From the NCBI GenBank assembly GCA_900543755.1, contig UQSP01000044.1, positions 1 to 17,392 of the forward strand: a stretch of 17,392 bases of DNA, read 5' to 3'. The position numbers and the translations under genes are program-made. The notes below the pieces were generated by a model. That model did not search any database. It saw only the letters and a list, made by a program, of their open reading frames with translations, and was not told where the DNA came from. This document shows, piece after piece, positions 8,834 through 16,112 of the stretch. This stretch comes from an uncultured Eubacteriales bacterium. GTDB lineage: Bacteria; Bacillota; Clostridia; Christensenellales; Pumilibacteraceae. The first letter of the stretch is position 1. Each line of letters starts with the position of its first letter.

Positions 8834-9304
8834 TTACCAGCGGTAATGAGCAAACGCCTTATTCGCCTCAGCCGCGCGGTGCATTTCTTCTTTACGTTTA
8901 ATGGCTGCGCCGGTGTTGTTGTAAGCGTCCACGATTTCGCCCGCGAGTTTTTCCTTCATGGTTTTTTCGCTGCGTTTACGGGCAAAGTCGACCATCCAGC
9001 GGATTGCAAGCGTCTGACGGCGCTCGGGACGGATTTCCATAGGCACCTGGTAGGTAGAGCCGCCTACGCGTCTTGCTTTGACTTCCAGCACGGGTTTTAC
9101 GTTTTCAAGCGCGGCAAGGAAGATTTCCTCGGGTGCTCCGCCCGTCTTTTCCTTGACAATGTCGAACGCTTCGTAAACTATGCTTTGAGCGGTACCCTTT
9201 TTGCCGTCCTGCATAACCTGGTTGGTAAGCTTTGTTATCACCTTGCTGTTATACATGGGATCCGGAAGCACGTCGCGCTTCGGAACCCCGCTTCTTCTTG
9301 GCAT
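8834..9304 (-). CDS. rpsG: 30S ribosomal protein S7
   Basis: A 156-residue primary-binding protein of the 30S head that contacts the 3' domain of 16S rRNA and the E site. The sequence is canonical: MPRRSGVPKRDVLPDP, the conserved β-hairpin region KARRVGGSTYQVP with RPERRQTLAIRW, and the C-terminal ANKAFAHYRW. Length equals the typical bacterial 156 residues. AAAGGAG is upstream of the ATG. In E. coli S7 is the autogenous repressor of the str operon, acting in the rpsL-rpsG spacer. Here that spacer is 239 bases long and structured. Confidence 0.99.
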   Translation of the reverse strand: MPRRSGVPKRDVLPDPMYNSKVITKLTNQVMQDGKKGTAQSIVYEAFDIVKEKTGGAPEEIFLAALENVKPVLEVKARRVGGSTYQVPMEIRPERRQTLAIRWMVDFARKRSEKTMKEKLAGEIVDAYNNTGAAIKRKEEMHRAAEANKAFAHYRW

Positions 9305-9543
9305 AATTAGTTTCTCCTTTAATCAGATTTTTACGGGCCTGCTTTATGAGGCCTCTTTGATTGTAAGGAGCCGGTTTTTTAACTTTGTTTTCCGTAAGCG
9401 TAAAACCGCTTGTTTTCCGTATCTGCCTCTGCGGCGGCAAAATCGGAACGGTTTTTACCGATACGAAAACTTTTTATCCTAAAATACGGCTCCTGCTTTA
9501 AACTTTAAAGGTTATACCTTAAAAGTGAAAGGCGCGCCCGAAA
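9305..9543 (-). promoter_or_regulatory. Long structured rpsL-rpsG intercistronic spacer
   Basis: A 239-base spacer with no gene. In the minus-strand RNA AGGAGCCG (9494-9487) can pair with CGGCTCCT (9373-9366) about 110 bases away. Inside, an AAGCG/CGCTT hairpin (9393-9410) is flanked by two direct copies of TTGTTTTCCGT (plus-strand sense), and there is a small CGGT/ACCG hairpin. No promoter or terminator was convincing. By analogy with E. coli it is a candidate S7 autoregulatory site; this is inference. Confidence 0.4.
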
Positions 9544-9915
9544 TTACTTCGTGCGTTTTGCGCCGTATTTAGAGCGAGCTTGCTTACGTTTTGCGACGCC
9601 CGCGGTATCCAGTGCACCGCGAATAATATGGTATCGCACACCGGGCAAATCCTTCACTCTGCCACCACGAATAAGCACGACACTGTGTTCCTGCAAATTG
9701 TGTCCGATTCCCGGAATATAAACAGTACCTTCCATCTTGTTGACAAGACGTACTCTTGCGATCTTGCGAAGCGCCGAGTTAGGCTTTTTGGGAGTGGTGG
9801 TCGTGACGGACAAACATACTCCGCGCTTCTGCGGATTGTTCTCCAAGATAGGACTCATGGATTTGAACTCCACCTTTTCACGGCCCTTCCTGATCAACTG
9901 GTTAATAGTTGGCAT
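9544..9915 (-). CDS. rpsL: 30S ribosomal protein S12
   Basis: A 123-residue decoding-centre protein, first gene of the str operon. The conserved blocks PQKRGVC (28-34), TPKKPNSALRK (41-51), GHNLQEHSVVLIRGGRVKDLPGVRYH and the C-terminal SKYGAKRTK are present. Numbering matches E. coli, and lysines 43 and 88 are wild type, so no classic streptomycin-resistance substitution is present. The segment after GVC reads LSVTTTTP instead of the usual TRVYTTTP, and the N-terminal extension (GREKVEFKSMSP) is more acidic than normal, marking a divergent lineage. AAGGAGGT lies nine bases before the ATG, and the operon promoter lies at 10026-10055. Confidence 0.98.
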   Translation of the reverse strand: MPTINQLIRKGREKVEFKSMSPILENNPQKRGVCLSVTTTTPKKPNSALRKIARVRLVNKMEGTVYIPGIGHNLQEHSVVLIRGGRVKDLPGVRYHIIRGALDTAGVAKRKQARSKYGAKRTK

Positions 9916-9979
9916 TATTACTCTACCTCCTTTTAGTAGTTTTGCCCGCTCCTAAGATTAAAGCAGGACTTTTAGGGTT

Positions 9980-10017
9980 TTCGGCCGCAGCCGAAGATGA
10001 GCGCGTTTTTTCCGCGC
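9980..10017 (-). promoter_or_regulatory. Two hairpins in the str operon leader
   Basis: The minus-strand leader between the promoter and rpsL contains GCGCG/CGCGC (10001-10005 with 10013-10017) and TTCGGC/GCCGAA (9980-9985 with 9990-9995). Neither is followed by a U-run, so they are not terminators. They may stabilise the 5' end or bind a regulator. Confidence 0.45.
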
Positions 10018-10025
10018 ACTTGGTT

Positions 10026-10055
10026 ATTATACTAACTTGTCCCCCTTTTTGTCAA
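10026..10055 (-). promoter_or_regulatory. str operon promoter
   Basis: Minus strand TTGACA (10055-10050), an 18-base spacer and TATAAT (10031-10026). Both hexamers are perfect consensus. It lies about 110 bases upstream of rpsL. A further TTGACA (10090-10085) has no good -10 partner. Confidence 0.85.
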
Positions 10056-10090
10056 TTATTTTTTAAGTATTTTAAATGATTTTATGTCAA

Positions 10091-10547
10091 CAGAGGTTAA
10101 AATCACGTCGTTTAGCCTGTTTTTTCGCGCATTTATGCAATTTAATTCCCCGATAAAATATTTTTGAAAGGCTCTACGTATTTAATCCGCTAAAAAAAGC
10201 AGAGTCCTTAAAAATTAACTTTGCCTTTTATCTGTAATTTTCTTATTTTTGCCGTTTTATAAACGCTTGCGCGCAACATTAAAGCTCAGTAAATAAAAGT
10301 TTAAGTCGGTGTGCCGTACGCTTATACGCGAAAAACGTGTAACGGTGTTTTTTAAATTCCGCCTGAAACCAAGGTACCAGGGCTTTTAACCGATTTTTTA
10401 TTTTGCGCGGCGGTCGTTACTTGACCGATTAAACGGCCGCCCCTCCCTGTCAGGCCTAAGATTGCGCATTTTTTACCGCCGCATAGATAAAAAAAGGCAC
10501 GCAAAAAAACTTTTGTTTTTGCAGATAAATCATTGTGCGCAAAACGG
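10091..10547. other. Gene-free divergent intergenic region
   Basis: It separates the minus-strand str operon from the plus-strand genes. No credible gene is seen. It contains GC-rich inverted repeats around 10411-10442 (GGTC/GACC inside GGCGG/CCGCC) and a GCAAAAA/TTTTTGC inverted repeat at 10501-10522, just before the promoter of the HPr-like gene. Their function is unknown. Confidence 0.5.
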
Positions 10548-10577
10548 TTGCAAAACAAGGGGATTTTAGTGTATAAT
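10548..10577 (+). promoter_or_regulatory. Promoter of the HPr-like gene
   Basis: TTGCAA (10548-10553), 18 bases, then TATAAT (10572-10577), about 40 bases before the ATG at 10618. Confidence 0.75.
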
Positions 10578-10617
10578 GATATTACTATAATCCGACTTTA
10601 AGGGAGGAAACAAAAAC

Positions 10618-10848
10618 ATGAAATCGGTAAAAATATCGCTCAGCATGGCGGAAAGCGTCAAAAAATTCGTGGCAATCGTAAGCAAATATCCTTACGACAT
10701 AGACCTCAGAAGCGGACGCTTTGTCATCGACGCAAAATCTTTGTTGGGAATTTTCAGTCTTGACCTCAGCAAGCCCATTGTGCTGGAGGCGCATTCGGAC
10801 AACTGCAAAGACCTTTTGGCAGACCTTAAAGACTATATCGTCGACTAA
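10618..10848 (+). CDS. HPr-like protein lacking the catalytic histidine
   Basis: A 76-residue protein with the HPr fold pattern. The segment DAKSLLGIFSLDL (38-50) matches the HPr regulatory-serine region, placing S41 at the Ser46 position. Aligning from there, the active-site loop HARP of HPr becomes MAES (residues 10-13): M10 replaces the phosphorylated His15 and E12 replaces Arg17. It therefore cannot work as a standard PTS phosphocarrier. Crh of Bacillus, which has Gln at this site and keeps Ser46, is the known precedent for a regulatory-only paralogue. Whether S41 is phosphorylated is unknown. Similar His-less proteins are, from memory, common in Clostridia under the name HPr family. GGGAGG (10602-10607) precedes the ATG. 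It is monocistronic, with promoter and terminator, and no PTS genes are nearby. Confidence 0.85.
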   Translation: MKSVKISLSMAESVKKFVAIVSKYPYDIDLRSGRFVIDAKSLLGIFSLDLSKPIVLEAHSDNCKDLLADLKDYIVD

Positions 10849-10894
10849 GGCGCGGACCCGAACGCATCAAAGACAAGTCAAAGCGCAAAAATCA

Positions 10895-10927
10895 ATCCCG
10901 ACAAAAACATAAAGTCGGGATTTTTTT
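10895..10927 (+). terminator. Terminator of the HPr-like gene
   Basis: TCCCGAC (10896-10902) pairs with GTCGGGA (10914-10920), followed by seven T (10921-10927), 47 bases after the stop codon. Confidence 0.92.
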
Positions 10928-11056
10928 GGCTTGTGCGCTTGTTTTACGGGAAACCTGAGATTAAAAACCGTATCGTCTTTGCCGATTTAAGCCGTAACCG
11001 CATTTAAATCGCAATCAGTTTTTCGGGCTGATAACGACGGCGTTTTCTTGAGTTTT

Positions 11057-11218
11057 ACGTTTGCGAACTTTGCTTGCGACGTTTGCTTGCGGCTTTCGTT
11101 TGCGGACTTTGCTTGCGGCTTTCGTTTGCGGCTTTCGTTTGCGAACTTTGCTTGCGACGTTTGCTTGCGGCTTTCGTTTGCGGCTTTCGTTTGCGGCTTT
11201 CGTTTGCGAACTTTGCTT
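11057..11218. repeat. 13-bp tandem repeat array (12 units)
   Basis: Twelve perfect-length 13-base units run from 11063 to 11218, preceded by a partial unit (ACGTTT). There are four variants: A GCGAACTTTGCTT, B GCGACGTTTGCTT, C GCGGCTTTCGTTT and D GCGGACTTTGCTT. Their order is A-B-C-D-C-C-A-B-C-C-C-A, showing that larger blocks (A-B-C...) were also duplicated. Because 13 is not a multiple of 3, every forward frame reads the same stop-free cycle, so openness of reading frames here means nothing. It ends 68 bases before the rlmD start codon. Array length probably varies between strains. Confidence 0.95.
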
Positions 11219-11286
11219 GCGGCAATTATTTATTTAAAAGATTATTTAATACAAAACCTGGGACTGACGGAAAATATCACGATAAT

Positions 11287-12639
11287 ATGGAAGAATTACA
11301 AAAAAACGATTTTATAGAGCTTTTAGTCACGGGCGAAGGCACGGACGGCGAAGGCGTAGGAAAAGTGGACGGGAAAACCGTTTTCCTGCGCGGGGCGCTT
11401 AAGGGCGAACGGGTGAGGGCAAAAGTAATCCTGGTAAAGCCGCGTTTTAACGTTGCCGTTACGGATAAAATCCTGAAACCCTCTCCTCAGAGAATTGCTC
11501 CTCCCTGCCCCGTATTCGGCAAATGCGGCGGCTGCGACCTTCAGCACATGAAGTACGCGGCTCAGCTTGAATACAAACGCCGACTTGTAAAGGATACTTT
11601 ACTTAAAATCGGGGGTATTGACGAATACGTCGAGGAAGTCGAACCCTCCTTGCCCGAATACGGATACCGCAACAAAATTTCTTTGCCCGTGCGGCAGTTT
11701 GAGGGCGGCGCGCTTAAAATAGGGCTATTTGCCAAAAACAGTCACCGCGTGGTGGAAACCGAAACCTGTCTTTTGCAGAACGAAAAAACGGCGGCAGTCA
11801 TACCCGTTTTTATCCGTTTTATGGAGGAAAGCGGCTTTAAAGGCTATGACGAGCAAAGCGGCGAAGGCGACGTAAGACACATTGTTGCGCGCGAGGCGGG
11901 CGGCGTTCTTTACGTGACCGTAGTCGCCTGCCGTAAAATCGACTGCCGCGACTTAACGGAAAGAATAAGGACAATCGACCCCGACGCGGAAATCTGGCTT
12001 AACGTTAACCGCCGCCGCGACAACGTAATCCTCGGCGACGAATGGCATTGCTTAAAAGAAAGCAATAAACCCTCTGAGGTGGAAAATCTTAAGACGCATA
12101 TCCACCCCGCAGGTTTTTTCCAGGTCAACGATTATATACGCGAAAAGCTTTACGCCGCCGTTGCTGATATGATGAAAGGCGGCGCCGCCGTCGAAGCATA
12201 CAGCGGAGCGGGCTTACTTTCCGCGATGCTGGCAAAAAAGGCGAAAATCGTATTCGGCATAGAGATAAACCCTCAGGCGCACGGGGCTGCCGTAAAAATG
12301 AAGGAGCTTAACGGAATAGACAACTTCTTTCCCGTATTGGGCGACGTAGGCGAAAAACTGCCCGCTGTGCTTGACGAATGCGCAAAAAGCACGCCCGTGT
12401 CGGACATATTTATCGTGCTTGACCCGCCGCGCACGGGAATTTCCCAATCCGCAGCGGATACGCTTGTAAAATCTGGCGCAAACAACATTGTCTACGTCAG
12501 CTGCAACCCCGCCACCCTTGCCCGCGACGCCGCGCGGCTGATACAAGGCGGCTATTCCCCCGTGAAAATCAAACCGTTCGATATGTTTCCGCAGACCTGC
12601 AACGTCGAGACGCTTATGCTGCTTTCCAAAAATTCATGA
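11287..12639 (+). CDS. rlmD: 23S rRNA (uracil-C5)-methyltransferase, RlmD/RumA family
   Basis: A 450-residue SAM-dependent enzyme that methylates C5 of a 23S rRNA uridine (U1939 type; Firmicutes members may also modify U747). An N-terminal TRAM domain (about 8-62) precedes the [4Fe-4S] ligands C74-x5-C80-x2-C83 and C161. The methyltransferase domain has HPAGFFQVN, the SAM loop VEAYSGAGLLS, FGIEINPQA and LDPPRTG, then the catalytic nucleophile in VSCNPAT (C406) and the general-base glutamate E441 in the final motif. I start it at the ATG at 11287, where homology begins. The frame stays open 71 codons upstream only because it runs through the 13-bp array. There is no strong Shine-Dalgarno (ACGGA at best) and no clear promoter. 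A strong terminator follows. Confidence 0.93.
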   Translation: MEELQKNDFIELLVTGEGTDGEGVGKVDGKTVFLRGALKGERVRAKVILVKPRFNVAVTDKILKPSPQRIAPPCPVFGKCGGCDLQHMKYAAQLEYKRRLVKDTLLKIGGIDEYVEEVEPSLPEYGYRNKISLPVRQFEGGALKIGLFAKNSHRVVETETCLLQNEKTAAVIPVFIRFMEESGFKGYDEQSGEGDVRHIVAREAGGVLYVTVVACRKIDCRDLTERIRTIDPDAEIWLNVNRRRDNVILGDEWHCLKESNKPSEVENLKTHIHPAGFFQVNDYIREKLYAAVADMMKGGAAVEAYSGAGLLSAMLAKKAKIVFGIEINPQAHGAAVKMKELNGIDNFFPVLGDVGEKLPAVLDECAKSTPVSDIFIVLDPPRTGISQSAADTLVKSGANNIVYVSCNPATLARDAARLIQGGYSPVKIKPFDMFPQTCNVETLMLLSKNS

Positions 12640-12676
12640 AGACTGTTTTGCAACAGATAAAGATTTAATAAACAAT

Positions 12677-12710
12677 AAGGCCGTTAACCTGAAGTTGCGG
12701 CCTTTTTTTT
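12677..12710 (+). terminator. Terminator of rlmD
   Basis: AAGGCCG (12677-12683) pairs with CGGCCTT (12698-12704), with inner AAC/GTT pairing, followed by a run of eight T (12703-12710). Confidence 0.92.
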
Positions 12711-12821
12711 GCGGTAAAATTTTATTTATACGGCATTGCTTTACGCCTTTCACGCCGGCCTTTATCATATTGCGGGAGAATTTTTTTTACCGAACAAATA
12801 CGATAAGATAAAATTTGTAGA

Positions 12822-12850
12822 TTGACACGGCGACTTTTGCGATTTATAAT
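12822..12850 (+). promoter_or_regulatory. Promoter of the glycoside-hydrolase-like gene
   Basis: TTGACA (12822-12827), 17 bases, then TATAAT (12845-12850): perfect consensus. The start is near 12857, leaving a leader of about 148 bases. Confidence 0.85.
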
Positions 12851-12939
12851 TAAATTATAGTAAAAAACAAACCGAAAGCACATAAAAACGATTGCGTATT
12901 TGAAGGGAAAGAAAACGATTGAACCGCGTAGAGAAAGCT

Positions 12940-12962
12940 AAGGCGGAAAAAGCTTCCGCTTT
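12940..12962 (+). promoter_or_regulatory. Hairpin in the hydrolase leader
   Basis: GCGGAA (12943-12948) pairs with TTCCGC (12954-12959), extendable by three outer pairs including one G-U. No U-run follows, so it is not a terminator. It could be an operator or an RNA element; no known family is recognised. Confidence 0.35.
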
Positions 12963-13004
12963 GACAATCAAAAAAGTTTTTATGCGGCATAAAGGGGGAA
13001 AATC

Positions 13005-15101
13005 ATGGAATCGGTACTGAAATTCGGCGGCGGAGAAATAAATTTTTCCTGCGACGGACACAGTCTTAAAACAGAAGGCGGAAAACTTGGCGCATTTAAC
13101 CTGGCGCCCTCTTCTTTGTTTGATATCACTCTGAAAAAAATCGGCACGGGCGAAACCCTTACCTTGGATTCATCATCGCACTGGCAAAAAATCTCAACGC
13201 AGAAAGGCGAATTTTTTACTGTCAGATTCTGCGACCCAGAGGGAATAAAGGGCTTGACGGTTACCGTAAAAGCGCGGACGGAAAACGACGCGGTTGTTTT
13301 CAACGTGTCGGTAAACGCGGAAAACGACGACGTTTCGGTTCTTAACGTAAGTTATCCCCTGCCCGTGCTGACGACGACGAATTTCGATTTGTTTATTCCC
13401 AACGGCTGCGGGCGGGAAATAAAAAACGCGGGCGATAGAGACTTTTGTTTTGAAAGCGTGTATCCCGGCCATACGGTGTGTATGCAATATTTTGCCGTGT
13501 ACGACGTTACGGGCGGGGTTTACCTCGGTATAGAGGACGGCGCGGCGGCGACAAAGAATTTCAAAGCCGTAACGGGCGGCGGCAAGGCTGAATTAAAAGT
13601 CGTTTGTCACGCCCCTAACGCCCTGAAAGCCAAAAACTCTTTTGACTTATTCGGGGAAACGCGCTGGCAGGTTTTTAAGGGCAACTGGTACCATGCGGCG
13701 CTTATTTACAAGAAGTTTGTGGAAAGCAAATGCGGTTGGTTGCCCGAAAAAAACGAAAACGGCAGAAAAAACTTGCCCGAAAAGTTCAAAGACGTGGCAT
13801 TCTGGATTGCGGACTACATACCCAACACGCCTTATCAGCGCGAAAACAAACCCATGAATTTAAGCGCGGGCAGCGACATTTACGCATCCGACTACTGGGT
13901 GAATGCGGCAATCGCACTGAAAAAACAGCTGGACATACCCGTTGCTTACCACGTTTACAACTGGCACCATAACCCGTTTAACGTGGAGTATCCGCATTAT
14001 TTCCCTGCTAAAGAGGAATTTATCAGCGGCGCGAAAACCCTGAGAGAAAACGGATTGTTTGTCCTTCCTTACATAAACGCGGTCAGTTGGGAAACGTGCG
14101 ACCGGGAAGCCGGACACGAAATAAATTTTACAAACAGCGGATTAGCCGCCGCCGTCAAAGACGAAAGCGGAAACGTAGTTGCCGACCCTTATCCGCAGAC
14201 CACGGTAAGCGGCAAAAAAGTCCTGTTGGCGCCCGTTTGCCCTACTTGCAGGATTTGGAGCGATATCGTAGAGTCCGTTTCGGACGAAATTAACAGAACT
14301 CTTCCCGTAGACGGCATTTACTTCGACGAGGTGGCGGCACACGCGTCGCAGCTTTGCTTTAACGAAAATCACGACCACCCTTCGGGCGGAGGGTCTTACT
14401 GGGTGGAAGGCTACCGCGCAATCATGAAGCGGGCAAATATGCGTAAGGGCGACAAATATTACTTTACCGAATGCAACGCCGAGCCGTACGCCGACAGCTT
14501 TGACGGCTTTCTGACCTGGATGTGGGTGCAGAACGAACAGGTTCCCGCCTTTTCCGCAGTATATTCGGGTTACGTTCAGCTGATAGGCAGATGCACGATA
14601 GGCCGCAAAAAAGAGGATTACGAGTTTTTCAAATTCAGCGTTGCCGAATGTCTGCATTACGGTCAGGTAATGGGCTGGTGCAAAGCGGACATCGTTTACG
14701 ACGAACGCCGTATGCGCTTTTTGAAGCCGCAGGTAAAATTAAGACACAAATACTCCGCGCTTTTCAACGCGGGAAAAATGCTTCTTCCGCCCCTGATAAA
14801 GGGCTCGGTCAAAGACAAAAAAACTACGGCGGCGCTCTGGTTTAAAGACGACGTTACCATGCCGCAGGCGGCGGCTTCCGCATGGCAGACTGCCGACAAA
14901 ACAAAAACCGTGATTTTTTTGACCAATATTTCCGAAGAGGAAAACGCGGCGGAAGTAAGATTTTCGCTTAAGGAAACCTTTATCGACCCTTCCTCGCTTA
15001 ACGCGGAAGTTTTTGTCAACGGCGACGAATGCGTATTGAAAACCTCTCTTGCGCCGCTTGAGTGCCGTGCGCTGGAATTTGACTGCGTAAAACCGGACTG
15101 A
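13005..15101 (+). CDS. Glycoside-hydrolase-like protein resembling DUF6259
   Basis: A 698-residue protein that looks like a retaining α-glycosidase fold. Residues 1-245 form a β-sandwich (many alternating strands, ending near GETRWQVFKGNWYHAALIYKK). Residues 255-570 form a TIM-barrel with VAYHVYNWHHNPF, LPYINAVSWET, GIYFDEVAA (437-445) and FTECNAEPY (487-495). A C-terminal β-domain (about 615-698) follows. D441/E442 and E489 lie at barrel strand ends where catalytic acids are expected; assigning them is inference. The layout recalls DUF6259 proteins and GH101/GH129-type enzymes, but the family and substrate are not certain. There is no signal peptide, so it should act in the cytoplasm on imported oligosaccharides. 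AAGGGGG precedes the ATG. It is monocistronic, convergent with murQ, and next to amino-sugar salvage genes. Confidence 0.6.
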   Translation: MESVLKFGGGEINFSCDGHSLKTEGGKLGAFNLAPSSLFDITLKKIGTGETLTLDSSSHWQKISTQKGEFFTVRFCDPEGIKGLTVTVKARTENDAVVFNVSVNAENDDVSVLNVSYPLPVLTTTNFDLFIPNGCGREIKNAGDRDFCFESVYPGHTVCMQYFAVYDVTGGVYLGIEDGAAATKNFKAVTGGGKAELKVVCHAPNALKAKNSFDLFGETRWQVFKGNWYHAALIYKKFVESKCGWLPEKNENGRKNLPEKFKDVAFWIADYIPNTPYQRENKPMNLSAGSDIYASDYWVNAAIALKKQLDIPVAYHVYNWHHNPFNVEYPHYFPAKEEFISGAKTLRENGLFVLPYINAVSWETCDREAGHEINFTNSGLAAAVKDESGNVVADPYPQTTVSGKKVLLAPVCPTCRIWSDIVESVSDEINRTLPVDGIYFDEVAAHASQLCFNENHDHPSGGGSYWVEGYRAIMKRANMRKGDKYYFTECNAEPYADSFDGFLTWMWVQNEQVPAFSAVYSGYVQLIGRCTIGRKKEDYEFFKFSVAECLHYGQVMGWCKADIVYDERRMRFLKPQVKLRHKYSALFNAGKMLLPPLIKGSVKDKKTTAALWFKDDVTMPQAAASAWQTADKTKTVIFLTNISEEENAAEVRFSLKETFIDPSSLNAEVFVNGDECVLKTSLAPLECRALEFDCVKPD

Positions 15102-15123
15102 TAAATTTATTACAGATAAAACC

Positions 15124-15158
15124 AAAACGCCTGCCTGAAAAAAAGACAGGCGTTTTTT
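15124..15158. terminator. Bidirectional terminator between hydrolase gene and murQ
   Basis: AAAACGCCTG (15124-15133) pairs with CAGGCGTTTT (15147-15156) and a T-run continues to 15158 on the plus strand. The minus strand also reads T-rich sequence after the stem. It serves the hydrolase gene 23 bases downstream of its stop, and probably murQ about 110 bases downstream of its stop. Alternative GCCTG pairing in the loop is possible. Confidence 0.88.
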
Positions 15159-15269
15159 GTCGGCATTTCACCTTAGCGGATTTTTTAAATATAAATAAAG
15201 CTGCCGTTTTAATAAAAAACCGAAATCAGGTGAACTGAAAAAAATCTTTTTCTTAAAGCAAGCAAAATT

Positions 15270-16112
15270 TTAAAGCGACGAATTTTTGCGGTTAAAGAAA
15301 TTTCCGCCGTTAAATCGGGCTATCGCTTCACGAATGTTCCAGTCGGACTGTTCTAAAAGGCTTTCCGCACGGCAAGCGGCGCAACCCGTAATCTCCGCCA
15401 CTATATCGATACAGCGGCGGCGAAGCTTTATGTTGGAGGGCTTAAGATTAATCATCAGATTTTCGTAAACGTACCCCATTTTTATCATGACCGACGTGGA
15501 AAGCATATTGAGTATAAGTTTTTGCGCAGTTCCCGCTTTCAGTCTTGTGGAACCCGTTACCGCTTCCGCCCCCGTATCGGGAATTACAGATACGTCCGCA
15601 AACTTACAAATCGCGCCGTCTTTTACGGAAGAAACCGCAACCGTGAAACAGTTTTTCTGTCTTGCGTATTTAAGCGCGGCAACGACGTAAGGCGCGTCGC
15701 CCGAAGCGGAAAGACCCACGACGCAATCGCTTTCGGTAAGCGAAAAAGCCGCAAGGTCGCTTTGCCCTTTTTCCGCGCTGTCCTCGCTGTTTTCCGAAGC
15801 GCGGCGCAACGCTCCGTCTCCGCCCGCTATGATGCCGTTTACCATATTTTCGGGAACGCCGAACGTCGGAGGACATTCCGAAGCGTCCAGAGCGCCTATT
15901 CTGCCGCTGGTGCCGCACCCCACGTAAAAAAGCCTGCCGCCCGCCTTAAGTCGCGGATAAATTTTATCGACCGCGTCCCGTAAGTCGGGCAGAACTTTTC
16001 CCACCTCCTGCACGCAGCGCACGTTTTCTCTTTGCATCGCGTTCAACATCTCATCGGTAGTCATAAGGTCGATGTTCACGGTATTCGGATTTCGTTGTTC
16101 GGTTGATTTCAT
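15270..16112 (-). CDS. murQ: N-acetylmuramic acid 6-phosphate etherase
   Basis: A 280-residue SIS-fold lyase that cleaves the D-lactyl ether of MurNAc-6-phosphate, giving GlcNAc-6-phosphate and D-lactate, in cytoplasmic peptidoglycan sugar salvage. The signature YVGCGTSGRIGALDASECPP (63-82) binds the sugar phosphate. E79 and E110 (in ASENSEDS) are spaced 31 residues apart, exactly as the two catalytic glutamates of E. coli MurQ (83 and 114). GLSASGDAPYVVAAL and the C-terminal helical domain (AITGCAACRAESLLEQ) also fit. At 280 residues it is slightly shorter than the usual ~300, losing a little at the N-terminus. Its ATG directly abuts the stop of the kinase gene, whose end supplies GGGAGGG, so the two are coupled and act in sequence. 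Confidence 0.95.
   Translation of the reverse strand: MKSTEQRNPNTVNIDLMTTDEMLNAMQRENVRCVQEVGKVLPDLRDAVDKIYPRLKAGGRLFYVGCGTSGRIGALDASECPPTFGVPENMVNGIIAGGDGALRRASENSEDSAEKGQSDLAAFSLTESDCVVGLSASGDAPYVVAALKYARQKNCFTVAVSSVKDGAICKFADVSVIPDTGAEAVTGSTRLKAGTAQKLILNMLSTSVMIKMGYVYENLMINLKPSNIKLRRRCIDIVAEITGCAACRAESLLEQSDWNIREAIARFNGGNFFNRKNSSL

Noticed and set aside
6761..9310. 849-codon plus-strand frame opposite fusA and rpsG
   Set aside because: Spans two ribosomal-operon genes in antisense and has a composition typical of reverse-complement coding (rich in H, F, V and G). It has no plausible start signals.
9249..9440. 63-codon minus-strand frame between rpsL and rpsG
   Set aside because: It overlaps the rpsG start in another frame, lacks a ribosome binding site and is not a recognised protein.
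10352..10558. 68-codon minus-strand frame upstream of the HPr-like gene
   Set aside because: TTG start without a ribosome binding site; it overlaps the HPr-like gene's promoter and has no recognisable domain.
11057..11218. CRISPR array
   Set aside because: Units are 13 bases with no spacers and no cas genes are present.
11074..11286. 71-codon N-terminal extension of RlmD encoded by the 13-bp array
   Set aside because: All forward frames are open in the array because of its stop-free cycle. The extension is a cysteine/leucine/arginine repeat with no match to the TRAM-first family layout.
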